64,000 nucleotides of DNA from Acaryochloris sp. CCMEE 5410 (GCF_000238775.2 NZ_AFEJ02000002.1:1116001-1180000); one strand, 5' to 3'; positions 19,895 through 28,595 are shown, counted from the first letter of the stretch. Program-made: numbers and translations. Notes: generated by a model not told the origin, from the letters alone.

Positions 19895-20557
19895 TTGGAC
19901 ATCTCAATTGTGAACACCGCCTCTTCCACAAAACAAGATATCCTTCAGCATTTGCTCAAGCAGGGGCAAGCCAATACCCATGAACTAGCAGAGCAGCTAC
20001 AGGTGACGCCCCAAGCCATTCGCCGTCATCTCAAAGACCTAGAATCAGAAGGACTTATTCTATTTGAGAGCGTCCATGCAGGTACTGGACGCCCCAAACA
20101 TATGTATCAGTTGAGTCGAGCGGGGCGCGATCGCTTCCCAGATCACCACGATACCTTTGCGATCGATTTACTCGATACCCTCTCAGAAACCGTTGGTAAA
20201 GACCAAATGCGGGTGATTCTCCGCAAACAGTGGGAGCGCAAAGCCCTGGAATATCAACAAAAATTAGGCCCTGGTACCTTAGCAGAACGGGTAGCCAAGC
20301 TAGTGAAGCTGCGGGAAGCCGAGGGTTATATGGCTGAATACTACCCGATTCCCGAAGATGCTGACCCTATGAAAGCGACGCGGTTTATCCTCACGGAATA
20401 TAATTGCGCGATTTCTCAGGTGGCTGAGACCTTTCCAAGCGTGTGTGACAATGAGCTGGAAATGTTTGCCATTGCCCTGAAAGACTGCCAGGTGGAACGC
20501 ACCCACTGGCTAGTTAACGGTGAGCATCGCTGTGGGTATTTGATTGAAGCAGATTAG
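19895..20557 (+). CDS. sufR: Fe-S sensing repressor SufR
   Basis: DeoR/ArsR-like regulator of the suf operon. Winged helix-turn-helix at about 17-70 (ANTHELAEQLQVTPQAIRRH). The C-terminus holds four cysteines in the exact spacing C-X12-C-X13-C-X14-C (YNC, SVC, KDC, HRC), the cluster-binding arrangement of cyanobacterial SufR. It starts with TTG at 19895; GTG at 19910 (VNTASSTKQDI) is equally plausible and closer to family length. It is divergent from sufB. Confidence 0.95.
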   Translation: MDISIVNTASSTKQDILQHLLKQGQANTHELAEQLQVTPQAIRRHLKDLESEGLILFESVHAGTGRPKHMYQLSRAGRDRFPDHHDTFAIDLLDTLSETVGKDQMRVILRKQWERKALEYQQKLGPGTLAERVAKLVKLREAEGYMAEYYPIPEDADPMKATRFILTEYNCAISQVAETFPSVCDNELEMFAIALKDCQVERTHWLVNGEHRCGYLIEAD

Positions 20558-20953
20558 TGCCAGGTTGCCCTTAATTGCACCTAAAATTTGTTTTCACACT
20601 ATTAAAATCACTAATGTCTTCAACCGCGAAGTAAGGGTAATGCCCGTGCAGAGAAGATCCATTGTAATATTTGACGATCCAAGCGCTTCTGGGGTCGGGC
20701 AGTCACACAACCGAATTATGCCCGCGTTGATCTTCAAGCAAGTAACTCTTCAAGGCGTTTATGTTTACGTGAAGGAACATGGTTTCAAAATATACAAGCC
20801 CTTCTCAACGAGTCATTACTGAAAAGTGCAGTCATAAAATTCCTGCAACTGTAAGACTGTCCATCGACCAACCTCACTATCCATAGAGACAGACCTACAG
20901 ATCGGCATGATTAACTCATTTTTCCAAAAAAACGATCCTGGGAAAAAACACAG
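20558..20953. other. Intergenic region between sufR and a convergent methyltransferase gene
   Basis: About 395 bp between convergent genes. A plus-strand frame of about 92 codons overlaps the sufR end, but it has a TTG start, no ribosome site and no family likeness. I see no RNA gene or clear terminator. Confidence 0.4.
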
Positions 20954-21685
20954 TTAAACATTAACCAGATTTGTGGCCCTATAGTTAGCGGTCTGGGTAT
21001 AAGCAACAAACGACTTATTTAACCCCAGATACTTCTCTTGATAGATATTAGACTCAGGGAAAAGATTTTGAAATTCATTCTGAGACAATAGACGAATACT
21101 ACTTACTTCATCTACAGCAGCTTGATAGTCCTCAATGGGATTTGTGCGCCAACCCATCGCAAAATTATGGGCAAGCCATGCTCGCATTGAAACCGGCAGA
21201 AATTGAAATAGTGGAAAAGCAAAATGAGGTTCAATCGGGAAGAATTTATTGGGAGTTTGAATAAAGTATCGCTTTCCTAAGCGCTTAACTTCCTGTGCCA
21301 TACGGTGTTGATCATCATAATCTCCAACATGTTCGATGGTGGAATTGGAGAAAACAATATCGAATTGTTGGTCAGCAAACTGAGATAAGTCCCTAGCATC
21401 ACCCGTTACTGATTGAATATTGGTTGATGAAATATTGTGTTTCTCAATATTAACTAAAGTGATAAACAGATCATCCTTGATATCGAACTCAGAGAACATC
21501 ATTTCCCAAAATCCTGGCCTACCACCTATATCAAGGACTTGAATGGGGCGATCAAGTCCCTCAATCATATCCATGAAAATCTGGAATCTTTGGCGACGCA
21601 GCTTATTCGCTACCGAGATTTCATTTTTATTATCTACGAATGTTTTATAGAACATGTCATACCCTTGCACAGGCATAAGCAGCAT
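20954..21685 (-). CDS. Class I SAM-dependent methyltransferase
   Basis: 243 residues. Motif I is IQVLDIGGRPGFWEMMF, the acidic second strand is LVNIEKHN, then SVTGDARDLSQF and the FDIVFSNSTIEHVGD motif of the Methyltransf_11 group. The tail HFAFPLFQFLPVSMRAWLAHNF is seen in methyltransferases of surface polysaccharide or secondary metabolite clusters, but no such cluster is here. Start could be the third Met (MFYKTFVDNK) as well as the first. Substrate unknown. Confidence 0.8.
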   Translation of the reverse strand: MLLMPVQGYDMFYKTFVDNKNEISVANKLRRQRFQIFMDMIEGLDRPIQVLDIGGRPGFWEMMFSEFDIKDDLFITLVNIEKHNISSTNIQSVTGDARDLSQFADQQFDIVFSNSTIEHVGDYDDQHRMAQEVKRLGKRYFIQTPNKFFPIEPHFAFPLFQFLPVSMRAWLAHNFAMGWRTNPIEDYQAAVDEVSSIRLLSQNEFQNLFPESNIYQEKYLGLNKSFVAYTQTANYRATNLVNV

Positions 21686-22043
21686 CTCTAAATTGGTCTA
21701 CATGTGAGTTTTATACCTAATATTTCGGAAGACTCACATATGGATTACAAGAATACTGCAGATACTTATGGCGAAAATTTTCTCGACCATTCTATGCCAT
21801 CACTGACTATTTATTCGTATTTTTCGCAACATCTGAGGTATTAAAAATGTAATATAAATCACATTATTGATTTGAATTTATTTTACTACCTTAAAAAATT
21901 AATACTGGGAAATAATTATTCGTTAGCTATTCATTGCTTCACTAAATTCTAGGCGGATTTTTTCTAGTCTTATCAATAAATACAAATCTTGCTTCTTTTT
22001 CACTAACTCATTAATCGCCTTGACAGATGACTTGAAATATCAA
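21686..22043. other. AT-rich intergenic region
   Basis: About 360 bp of AT-rich DNA upstream of the methyltransferase gene and downstream of the tetR-type gene. No gene, repeat or hairpin stands out. Confidence 0.4.
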
Positions 22044-22625
22044 TTAGCTCCCATCACTATTCAGCAATAGAGTCGCTGCACTTTTAGCTTCAGCGGCTGC
22101 TTGGGGACGATCTTGCATCATGGCAATCACGATGGCACCTTGGACGAGCAACAACAGCTGCCGAGCAACAGGTTCGGCGGGTTCCAGACCTTCTGCCTTC
22201 ACTAAATCAAAAATATATTGATAGACCGCGAGTTGATGGTCTAAAGCCGCTTGGCAACCAGGATGATGGGGATTTGCTAGTTCAACTGTGGCATTAATAA
22301 AGGCACAGCCCCGGAAATTGGGGCTTTCAAACCATTCTTGCAAGACATCAAACAAGCTCAAGAGTCGCTGTTTGGGGTCAGCACTGTGTTCTTCAACACG
22401 AGTGACAAACCAGTCTCGCCATTGCTGATCTCGCTGACGCAGAAATGCTTCGATTAAGGCATCTTTGGACTTGAAATGGTTGTAGAGAGACATCTTCGCC
22501 ACACCAGATTCAGCAATAATCCGGTCGATGCCAACATTCTGAATACCCTCACGGTAAAACAGTTCGCAAGCAGTATCTAGGATGCGCTCACGAACAGGTT
22601 TCCGAGGTGTTTTTGACACGGACAT
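22044..22625 (-). CDS. TetR/AcrR family transcriptional regulator
   Basis: 193 residues. The N-terminal helix-turn-helix (about 12-58) reads RILDTACELFYREGIQNVGI then DRIIAESGVAKMSLYNHFKS. The C-terminal ligand domain resembles the TetR_C group with NFRGCAFINATVELANPHHP, a region shared with regulators that sense reactive electrophiles. It is the last gene of a probable four-gene operon (VOC, PPOX, GST, TetR). It probably represses the operon through the palindrome in the promoter at 24904-24923. Confidence 0.88.
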   Translation of the reverse strand: MSVSKTPRKPVRERILDTACELFYREGIQNVGIDRIIAESGVAKMSLYNHFKSKDALIEAFLRQRDQQWRDWFVTRVEEHSADPKQRLLSLFDVLQEWFESPNFRGCAFINATVELANPHHPGCQAALDHQLAVYQYIFDLVKAEGLEPAEPVARQLLLLVQGAIVIAMMQDRPQAAAEAKSAATLLLNSDGS

Positions 22626-22717
22626 AGATGAGTAGGAAAGTGTAGTCGGCTTCAGCTTATCATTTGGTTAACAGAACAGCGTTTGTGGGTTCTTTGGAGG
22701 AAGGGTTTTCAAATAGA

Positions 22718-23350
22718 TCACTGAGCCAAATCGCTCTTAAACTCAGGGGTTAAGATGGCCATTCCGGTTTGCACTGCTGGTCTTTGCCCCACTCGCTGTA
22801 GCCAAGCTTGAACATGGGGAAAGAGGTCTAAACTGAGTCCCACATACTCATAGGCAGCCACCCAGGGATAGGTAGCAATATCTGCAATGGAATAATCGCC
22901 AGCAATAAAGTCCCTCTCCTGTAATTGTCGATCTAGAACCTTCACTAGGCGTAACGCTTCTTGTTCATAGCGGTTAATCGCATATTCAATCGACTCTGGA
23001 GCGGATCGGCGAAAATGCCCCAGTTGGCCAAACATCGGGCCGACGCCTGCCATTTGGAACATCAGCCATGCCATCACTTGAGCCCGACTCGCAGCATCAG
23101 TGGGTAATAATTTTCCAGTTTTTTCCGCCAGGTAAATGAGGATGGCACCGGACTCAAAAACGGTCACACCTGTATCTTCATCTTTGATGGCTGGAATTTT
23201 ACTATTGGGATTGAGGGCCACAAATTCGGGACTAAACTGTTCTCCCTTTCCCAAGTCAACTTTGTGTAGGGTGTAGGGCAGCCCTAGCTCTTCCAAGAGA
23301 ATGGCGGGCTTGCGTCCATTGGGGGTTGTATACGTGTAGAGGTGGATCAT
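22718..23350 (-). CDS. Glutathione S-transferase
   Basis: 210 residues with an N-terminal thioredoxin-like domain (IHLYTYTTPNGRKPAILLEE, the cis-Pro of NSKIPAI, and FESGAILIYLAEK for the gamma-glutamyl site) and an all-helical C-terminal domain. The TTPNG opening is typical of YfcG/Ure2p-like bacterial GSTs. Likely role: glutathione conjugation or reduction of electrophiles or peroxides. It sits between PPOX (55 bp) and tetR (92 bp) in a detoxification operon. Confidence 0.92.
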   Translation of the reverse strand: MIHLYTYTTPNGRKPAILLEELGLPYTLHKVDLGKGEQFSPEFVALNPNSKIPAIKDEDTGVTVFESGAILIYLAEKTGKLLPTDAASRAQVMAWLMFQMAGVGPMFGQLGHFRRSAPESIEYAINRYEQEALRLVKVLDRQLQERDFIAGDYSIADIATYPWVAAYEYVGLSLDLFPHVQAWLQRVGQRPAVQTGMAILTPEFKSDLAQ

Positions 23351-23405
23351 GGTAGGCGCTAGGTTATGGGTGGGGGTTGATCGAGAGTCATCGCTGTTCA
23401 GGCTG

Positions 23406-24371
23406 CTAGACCGTCTTTGGCCAGCTACCTGTCTTTTGCAAGAAGGGAGAATACTCTTGAAAGTCAGCCTGAAAAGGTAAGGCTGATTGAAGTAAGAAGC
23501 CTGCTTCCAGTTTGATTTGAATCAGTCGTTCTGCGCCTGCAAAAGACTGCAGATCGTCGCCGTCCCAAATCACGTCGGCCTTGCCCGTCAAGGTCAGCAA
23601 ATCCCCCGTTTGAAAGTTGGGGAACAGGAGTCCGACCCGTGGATCGAGGATCAGGTTACCGATGGTATTGAAAGCCAGATTGCCAGCAAAATCTGGGAAG
23701 GTCAGGGTTTGGGCATCATCCACCCGGATAAACCCAGGCTTACCGCCTCGATGGGAGACATCGACACCATGGGCTAGGTTAGATGTGCTATCGGCATAGC
23801 GAGTGGCAATAAAGAAGGTATCAGCCGATTCAACGACCGCTTGAAGATCTGAATCCAAGGCGTCAACAGCCGTCAATGCCGCCGGGTTCGCTTGTTCAGG
23901 TATAAACTGCACGTCGCGGGTCTGAATATATTGGGGACAGTTGCCAAAGGTTTGTTTTACCTCCACAACAAATCCTGCAGGGGTGATCTGCTGGATCACC
24001 CCATTCATCCGATTGCGGCGTCGGGTGGGGAGTTCGATCCCTAACAGCCCCACATCAGCGCCGACCTTTAGGTTCTGCTGAAGCGGATCCCCTGCGATGG
24101 GTTGAGTTTGAATGCTCAGGGTTTGCGGATCTGGGGAGGAGATAAAACCGGGCTGTCCAGCCACAATTGAGGCCCAAGGACATCCCTTCTGATCAACGCT
24201 ACCCACGAGAAGGAACGGCAGCTGCGGATAAAAGGTCCGATGCTGTTCTGGCAGGAAGTCACGGATAATGCGACGCCCTTGTTTTTCCATGCGATCGCGA
24301 ATCCCATACCGTTCTTGAACCGCCTGTTCTCCCGCATGAAAGGGAGATGTTTCTCTTGTCCAACCTGACAT
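23406..24371 (-). CDS. Pyridoxamine 5'-phosphate oxidase-like flavin-binding protein
   Basis: 321 residues with two split-barrel halves, both of PNPOx-like type: PQLPFLLVGSVDQKGCPWAS near 50-70 and ADTFFIATRYADSTSNLAHG then DVSHRGGKPGFIRVDD near 185-215. Proteins of this size are generally annotated as FAD- or FMN-binding oxidoreductases next to GST genes. They are not vitamin B6 oxidases proper. Substrate unknown. It is the second gene of the VOC-PPOX-GST-TetR operon. Confidence 0.82.
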   Translation of the reverse strand: MSGWTRETSPFHAGEQAVQERYGIRDRMEKQGRRIIRDFLPEQHRTFYPQLPFLLVGSVDQKGCPWASIVAGQPGFISSPDPQTLSIQTQPIAGDPLQQNLKVGADVGLLGIELPTRRRNRMNGVIQQITPAGFVVEVKQTFGNCPQYIQTRDVQFIPEQANPAALTAVDALDSDLQAVVESADTFFIATRYADSTSNLAHGVDVSHRGGKPGFIRVDDAQTLTFPDFAGNLAFNTIGNLILDPRVGLLFPNFQTGDLLTLTGKADVIWDGDDLQSFAGAERLIQIKLEAGFLLQSALPFQADFQEYSPFLQKTGSWPKTV

Positions 24372-24405
24372 AGGGATGACCTCTTCAATTCACTCTAAAA
24401 ACCCA

Positions 24406-24813
24406 TTAACCCGCCGCAATAAATTCCATCCGAATGCCGCCAGGGATGTAGCACATCATGTGGTGCATAGGAGAACCGCCTAGGGACTCGGGGGCAAACT
24501 CAATTTCAACACCTGGGGTCTGAATCAGGGTTTGGTGCAATTCATTTAAGACAGTCAGGCTTTCCATCTTGAGGGCAAAGTGATGCAAGCCAATCACATT
24601 TTTGCGATCAAAAGGGGTGGCCTGTTCTGGATTCATGGCTTGCCACAGAGTAATCATAATCGTGCCGTCGGAAACAAATACAGCAGGGTAATCCGGTTTT
24701 TCACCGACTTGCTTGAAGCCTAGGGTGTCAATAAAGAAGGCCCGAGCCTGTTGGAGATCGGGAACGGTTAATCCGATGTGGTGAGCACCTTGAGTTGCTG
24801 CGGAGTTAGTCAT
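24406..24813 (-). CDS. VOC family (glyoxalase/dioxygenase-like) protein
   Basis: 135-residue vicinal oxygen chelate protein made of two beta-alpha-beta-beta-beta units. Metal-binding candidates are His in GAHHIGLTVPDLQQARAFF, His in VIGLHHFALKM and Glu in GGIRMEFIAAG. It is first in the operon; its start lies 80 bp downstream of the estimated transcription start. Probably isomerises or conjugates a reactive aldehyde, in keeping with the GST and PPOX genes behind it. Confidence 0.85.
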   Translation of the reverse strand: MTNSAATQGAHHIGLTVPDLQQARAFFIDTLGFKQVGEKPDYPAVFVSDGTIMITLWQAMNPEQATPFDRKNVIGLHHFALKMESLTVLNELHQTLIQTPGVEIEFAPESLGGSPMHHMMCYIPGGIRMEFIAAG

Positions 24814-24901
24814 GATGGATTTCCTTAAATTTCAATGAGAGGGATGCCGATACGTATAGAAGATGCTGCTAATGACATATAGTATTGCTTTCGTTAATCT
24901 A

Positions 24902-24930
24902 TTTATACAGACAGGTCTGTCTATTGTCAA
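24902..24930 (-). promoter_or_regulatory. Sigma-70 promoter with palindromic operator in its spacer
   Basis: Read on the minus strand, TTGACA (24925-24930) and TATAAA (24902-24907) are separated by exactly 17 bp. The spacer and edges contain the palindrome TAtACAGAC-AG-GTCTGTcTA (24904-24923). A repressor bound there would block RNA polymerase. The TetR-family gene at the end of the same operon is the natural candidate. The operator half-site ACAGAC resembles those of other TetR-family repressors. Confidence 0.8.
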
Positions 24931-25000
24931 GACAAAAGATGCCACACACCTCCCAAAATGATCATTACCACGGGATGAATGGGTTAAAAATCTACTTATT

Positions 25001-25669
25001 TCAAAATAAATGAGATTGCTTTATGGGGCTTTTGTCAGATTTCTGGAAAAGAGTATTATCAATCCAATCTAGATCTTTTAAACGATGAATAAGGTTCGAG
25101 ATAGTCACTCCCATCTCATCTTTCATTCCATAAAGATCCTTCAATGAATTTAAATTATACTTTGAGCGAATCTTCTCCAAAACATATCGAGGCATAAGTA
25201 AGCAGCTAGAGAAGTATTGGGCTTGCCATTCACGCCAATCTCCATTCTCATCTAAGCTTCTACATAGAAAAGATTCTTCAATTTGTGTAATTCCTGAAAA
25301 ATTTAGTTCTTGTTGCTTAGCATTTCCTTCAACTTCGTCAATATTGATATGAAGGATCCAATGGCCAATTTCATGCCCAATTGTAGATTCACGAAATCCA
25401 TTTTGCCCTGGATCAGACATACTTTCTAAATCTTGGTTTATGATAATAAGCTTCTTAGTCGGAAATATCATAGCGGCAACCACTCCTTCAGAATCAGAAG
25501 GAATGCTTTCAAAATCAAAATCTAATCCTAGATACTCAGCAACATCCATAGTATCTAAAGGCCAAGTTAAAGAAGAATCTCGAGAACTCTCAATTTTCTT
25601 AATAACTTCATTCGCCTTAAACTCAATTTCTGACTTACTTAGGAATGTATAAGGCTTTATGATGCTCAT
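25001..25669 (-). CDS. ImmA/IrrE-type metallopeptidase
   Basis: 222 residues. Zinc-peptidase motif HEIGH at 99-103 in the context STIGHEIGHWILHI, with a downstream segment WQAQYFSSCLLMPRYVLEKI that is typical of DUF955/ImmA proteins. Family members cleave a partner XRE-type repressor after a stress signal. The gene starts two bases after the stop of the XRE gene, so they form a regulator/antirepressor pair. The region is much more AT-rich than its surroundings. Confidence 0.88.
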   Translation of the reverse strand: MSIIKPYTFLSKSEIEFKANEVIKKIESSRDSSLTWPLDTMDVAEYLGLDFDFESIPSDSEGVVAAMIFPTKKLIIINQDLESMSDPGQNGFRESTIGHEIGHWILHINIDEVEGNAKQQELNFSGITQIEESFLCRSLDENGDWREWQAQYFSSCLLMPRYVLEKIRSKYNLNSLKDLYGMKDEMGVTISNLIHRLKDLDWIDNTLFQKSDKSPIKQSHLF

Positions 25670-25671
25670 TG

Positions 25672-26031
25672 CTAATCTATTGAATTAGATTTTCCAATTT
25701 TCCGAATAAAACTATTGGCAAAATTAGGATTTTCTTTCATTTTCCTGAATAAAATACAAGCTTCTTCAGGATTATTCTTTACCAGATCCTCGATCATCTT
25801 TGCATCACTTTGTGTAATTCGGCCAGCTAGATATATTAATTTATCTTGATCTAACTCTAAAGTTTTGGCAATCTGCCTAATAAGTTCTTCAGAAGGAGGA
25901 TGATCAGCTCGATCATTTTCAAGCTTCGATAGGTATGCAAAGTTAATACCCAGCAATGGAGCTAACTGGCGCAAAGTATAGCCACGTTCCTTACGTCTTT
26001 CTCTAATTTGACTGCCAAAGCTGTGTGCCAC
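25672..26031 (-). CDS. XRE-family repressor (ImmR-like)
   Basis: 119 residues. Helix-turn-helix at about 7-61 (SQIRERRKERGYTLRQLAPL then NFAYLSKLENDRADHPPSEE). The C-terminal part is a short helical tail without a sensor domain. It is followed at once by the HEXXH peptidase gene, the usual layout of ImmR-ImmA switches on mobile elements. Probable binding sites are the twin palindromes at 26186 and 26223 in the divergent promoter region, and it may also bind the long palindrome at 26087. Confidence 0.87.
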   Translation of the reverse strand: MAHSFGSQIRERRKERGYTLRQLAPLLGINFAYLSKLENDRADHPPSEELIRQIAKTLELDQDKLIYLAGRITQSDAKMIEDLVKNNPEEACILFRKMKENPNFANSFIRKIGKSNSID

Positions 26032-26086
26032 GTTTACCTCTTTTCCAAAAATATTAGCTTTTAAATATTTCTATAGGGGGCCGAAA

Positions 26087-26127
26087 GAAAGCTTTTAATG
26101 CAGTCAGTGACTACATTAAAAGCTTTC
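26087..26127. repeat. 41-bp near-perfect palindrome
   Basis: Arms GAAAGCTTTTAATG and CATTAAAAGCTTTC (14 of 14 paired) surround a second inner repeat AGTCA-G-TGACT. Only one pair, C-A, fails to match across all 41 bases. It lies 56 bp upstream of the XRE start in the divergent control region. It may be an operator, a recombination site or a cruciform. It lacks a U-tract typical of a terminator. Confidence 0.75.
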
Positions 26128-26185
26128 ACCGTTTTGTTCAAGGATTGAGATTACTCGGTGTGTTGAATAACCATAATACCCAGCA

Positions 26186-26243
26186 TGTTGCCATCTGAAG
26201 GCAACATGCGTTAGGATGCCCGTGTTGCCATCTGAAGGCAACA
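26186..26243. promoter_or_regulatory. Twin operators, TGTTGCC-N7-GGCAACA
   Basis: Two identical 21-bp palindromes (26186-26206 and 26223-26243), each with perfect 7-bp arms and the same 7-base centre ATCTGAA. Start-to-start distance is 37 bp. They lie between the XRE gene (minus) and the first gene of the divergent pair (plus). Identity of the non-palindromic centre suggests recent duplication or selection for the full site. The XRE protein is the natural ligand. Confidence 0.75.
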
Positions 26244-26327
26244 ATATATCTACTATATATAGCGTTTAATTTGCTCAAAAACAAAAAAATACACTTTATG
26301 TAGAATAATAAAGGATCATTAAGCATA

Positions 26328-26651
26328 ATGGGCAGTAGAACAACTAGACCGCAAAAGGGACAAGCAGATCGTGCTTATTCAAGTGGTGTGGCCATAGATA
26401 GTATTACCTCCACTAGCTTTGGAGAAGGTAGAGATGACGGAATTGAAATTCCTTTAGTCAACGTCAATAAAATTGTTTTGAGTGAAACACAAATTGGTGA
26501 ATGTGTTGTTCTGAAAAGATTTGAAGCGAATACTCCTTTTGGGCGACTTGGAGATATCCCTCACAATTACCAAAAGCTAGTTAAAGAAAGAGATTTTAAA
26601 AACGGTGTAGTTTCAAACATCAACATCCCAGCTGTATACTTTCATGGATAA
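26328..26651 (+). CDS. Uncharacterised 107-residue protein of the XRE/ImmA island
   Basis: No family recognised. The N-terminus is polar and basic (GSRTTRPQKGQADRAYSSG), probably disordered. The rest looks like a small compact beta-rich domain (EIPLVNVNKIVLSETQIGEC onward). A weak ribosome site (AAAGGA) precedes the start. The next gene begins immediately after the stop, so both are one transcript. It could be an antitoxin, a substrate or an adaptor for the larger protein; nothing in the sequence decides this. Confidence 0.6.
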   Translation: MGSRTTRPQKGQADRAYSSGVAIDSITSTSFGEGRDDGIEIPLVNVNKIVLSETQIGECVVLKRFEANTPFGRLGDIPHNYQKLVKERDFKNGVVSNINIPAVYFHG

Positions 26652-27806
26652 ATGAGTAACTTCAACAGTTTCTATCAGCCTACTATTTGGGAATCAAAAT
26701 GTTCTATCTGTGAAATTTATGATTCATGTGGAGGTTCGAATAGTGCTCCATGCGGATGTATCAAGACTGGAGATGATCGTTACCATTGCTCTAAATGCAC
26801 TATTTTATGTAAAGAAAGGTGTTCAAGCATAGATAAAAGAGATATTTTTTCTGCGCATGTACGTGATGTCTTAAAGCTGAATGATTTATGTATTAAACAA
26901 GATTTTAATGGCACGAAATATTTCCCATTATTTATACCAACACAAACCCGTCAACTCCCCGAAAACGTATGTCTTTCATGGGCAGGTGTCAGCATAACTG
27001 ATCTAGTTAACAAGAGAAGAAAGCCTCCTGTTAGTACCAAAAAATATCTAAATTCAGATTCTAGTTTTCGTAAAAATTTAAGGATAAATGAACAAAGCAA
27101 TCTAATAGTTATAATGAATAGTCAAGATGATTTATTAGAGCATTTTTGGGCTTCAGATAGAAATGATTTTTACAATTCAATTACTAATAGAATCTTTGCT
27201 GCTTCCGGCCCTACTTTTTCTATTTATAAAGAAACGAAGAATAAGGAAAGAGAGCCTGATTCGCATAAAGTCTTAATGAATATGCGTCAGAATCAAGTTC
27301 TTCAAGAAATGAATAACAAAGGGATAAATGCTATACCTAATATTTATTGGCGGAACAAAAAAGATCGTATGCTTTGGGCCGAATGGTTAAATAAAAACAC
27401 TTCAGTCTGGGCAATATCACGTGATTTTTCTTCAACAAGATCGAGGGATGGAGTTGATTATAAAAATGGGCTTAATTACTTAATAGACATTGTTCGCGCA
27501 GTGAATAGGAGAATGCATATATTTGTAAATGGTATAAGTTATAAAAAAGCTGCTTCAGTCATAGAGAAATTTGCAGAAATAGGATGTACATGTTCTTGCA
27601 TAACTTCAAACCCTATTATTTTAGGTAGAAAAGGTATAAAACTAGAATACCGAGGATCTGACATTCCTGATACTTCTCATCAAGGTAGAGAGATTTTAGC
27701 TAAAGACATAGCTTTTAGCAATATTTGCGTAATGCAAGATTATTTAAATAAATTTTCATCATCATTTAGCATATATTCAGATTCACCTATAATTAGTATT
27801 ATCTAG
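26652..27806 (+). CDS. Cys-rich DUF4417-like protein of unknown function
   Basis: 384 residues. Nine cysteines lie between residues 17 and 57 (CSIC, C26, CGC at 34-36, CSKC at 46-49, C53, C57), suggesting a zinc or iron-sulfur module. The rest alternates strand and helix in a TIM-barrel-like rhythm: IFAASGPTFSIYKE, GINAIPNIYW, VWAISRDF, MHIFVNGISYKKAA, GCTCSCITSNPIILGRKGIK. That layout reminds me of DUF4417-type phage and plasmid proteins, but the link is weak. AT-rich codon use differs from the flanking genes and suggests transfer. Confidence 0.6.
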   Translation: MSNFNSFYQPTIWESKCSICEIYDSCGGSNSAPCGCIKTGDDRYHCSKCTILCKERCSSIDKRDIFSAHVRDVLKLNDLCIKQDFNGTKYFPLFIPTQTRQLPENVCLSWAGVSITDLVNKRRKPPVSTKKYLNSDSSFRKNLRINEQSNLIVIMNSQDDLLEHFWASDRNDFYNSITNRIFAASGPTFSIYKETKNKEREPDSHKVLMNMRQNQVLQEMNNKGINAIPNIYWRNKKDRMLWAEWLNKNTSVWAISRDFSSTRSRDGVDYKNGLNYLIDIVRAVNRRMHIFVNGISYKKAASVIEKFAEIGCTCSCITSNPIILGRKGIKLEYRGSDIPDTSHQGREILAKDIAFSNICVMQDYLNKFSSSFSIYSDSPIISII

Positions 27807-28059
27807 ATAATAGATTTATAATGAGCCCCTTATAGCTAAAATTTAGATAATCTCAATCATTTTTAACACACCTAGATTCTCTTAGTCTTATTGCTGGAAA
27901 CCTAATAAATCTAACAATATAGAAATATCAACCTTAGTAGTTATTATATAAAAATCAATTACCTGCAAAAAATCTACTTAAAAAGTAAAGGATTATATTT
28001 ATTTTATTCAACAATTTATTTATCAGATTGCTTGATTTTAACTATTTTTATTTGATTAA

Positions 28060-28546
28060 CTATTTTTTAGACTTTCGAGCTAATAAAAACTCACTGATCA
28101 AGGTAGATGAATCGGTTTGGACATTCGTCATGCAAATACCTTGCATAGAGCCCAGAACCGCCTCTACTTCTGGCGTACTAAACTCACTATTCGCCATATC
28201 GGGATAACGAAATAAAAGGCGATTCACCTCTTCCTTATTGACGTAGAAATAACCCGAGTTTTGGGGTAAAGATTTCGTCACAGATTGGAACTTATCGCTC
28301 TGATCTAGAGTTTTTTGGGGGCGATTCGCCATAAGTTGAGTAATGGGTTGACCAACGGTCACAAATACCGTGTTGTCATCCAACCACCCCCGCCCAATCA
28401 TGTTTTGGCCTAGGGGGGGAAATTGCCAATGGGTCACCTGCACGTTACCAATCTTACTATTGGCGATCTTGATCTTATTTTGCTGGACAAAGGTATCCAG
28501 TTTGGCAAACGTGGCGGTAGCTTTTTTGCGATCGCATGTCCTATCT
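28060..28546 (-). pseudogene. C-terminal fragment of a DUF3352 protein gene
   Basis: The frame reads DRKKATATFAKLDTFVQQNK near 28440-28535 and continues through VTHWQFPPLGQNMIGRGWLD to the stop at 28060. This is the C-terminal half of a DUF3352 protein, a cyanobacterial family of unknown function often with a signal peptide. Upstream coding sequence stops at about 28546, where foreign DNA begins. The preceding residues are found in the fragment at 30640-30736. Confidence 0.75.
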
Positions 28547-28595
28547 CCTACATGAGACTACCTTTATGATTTTCGAGAGATAAGTAAGCAATGCA

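Noticed and set aside
20544-20822. 92-codon plus-strand frame overlapping the end of sufR
   Set aside because: Starts with TTG inside sufR, has no ribosome site, and its composition does not look like a real protein.
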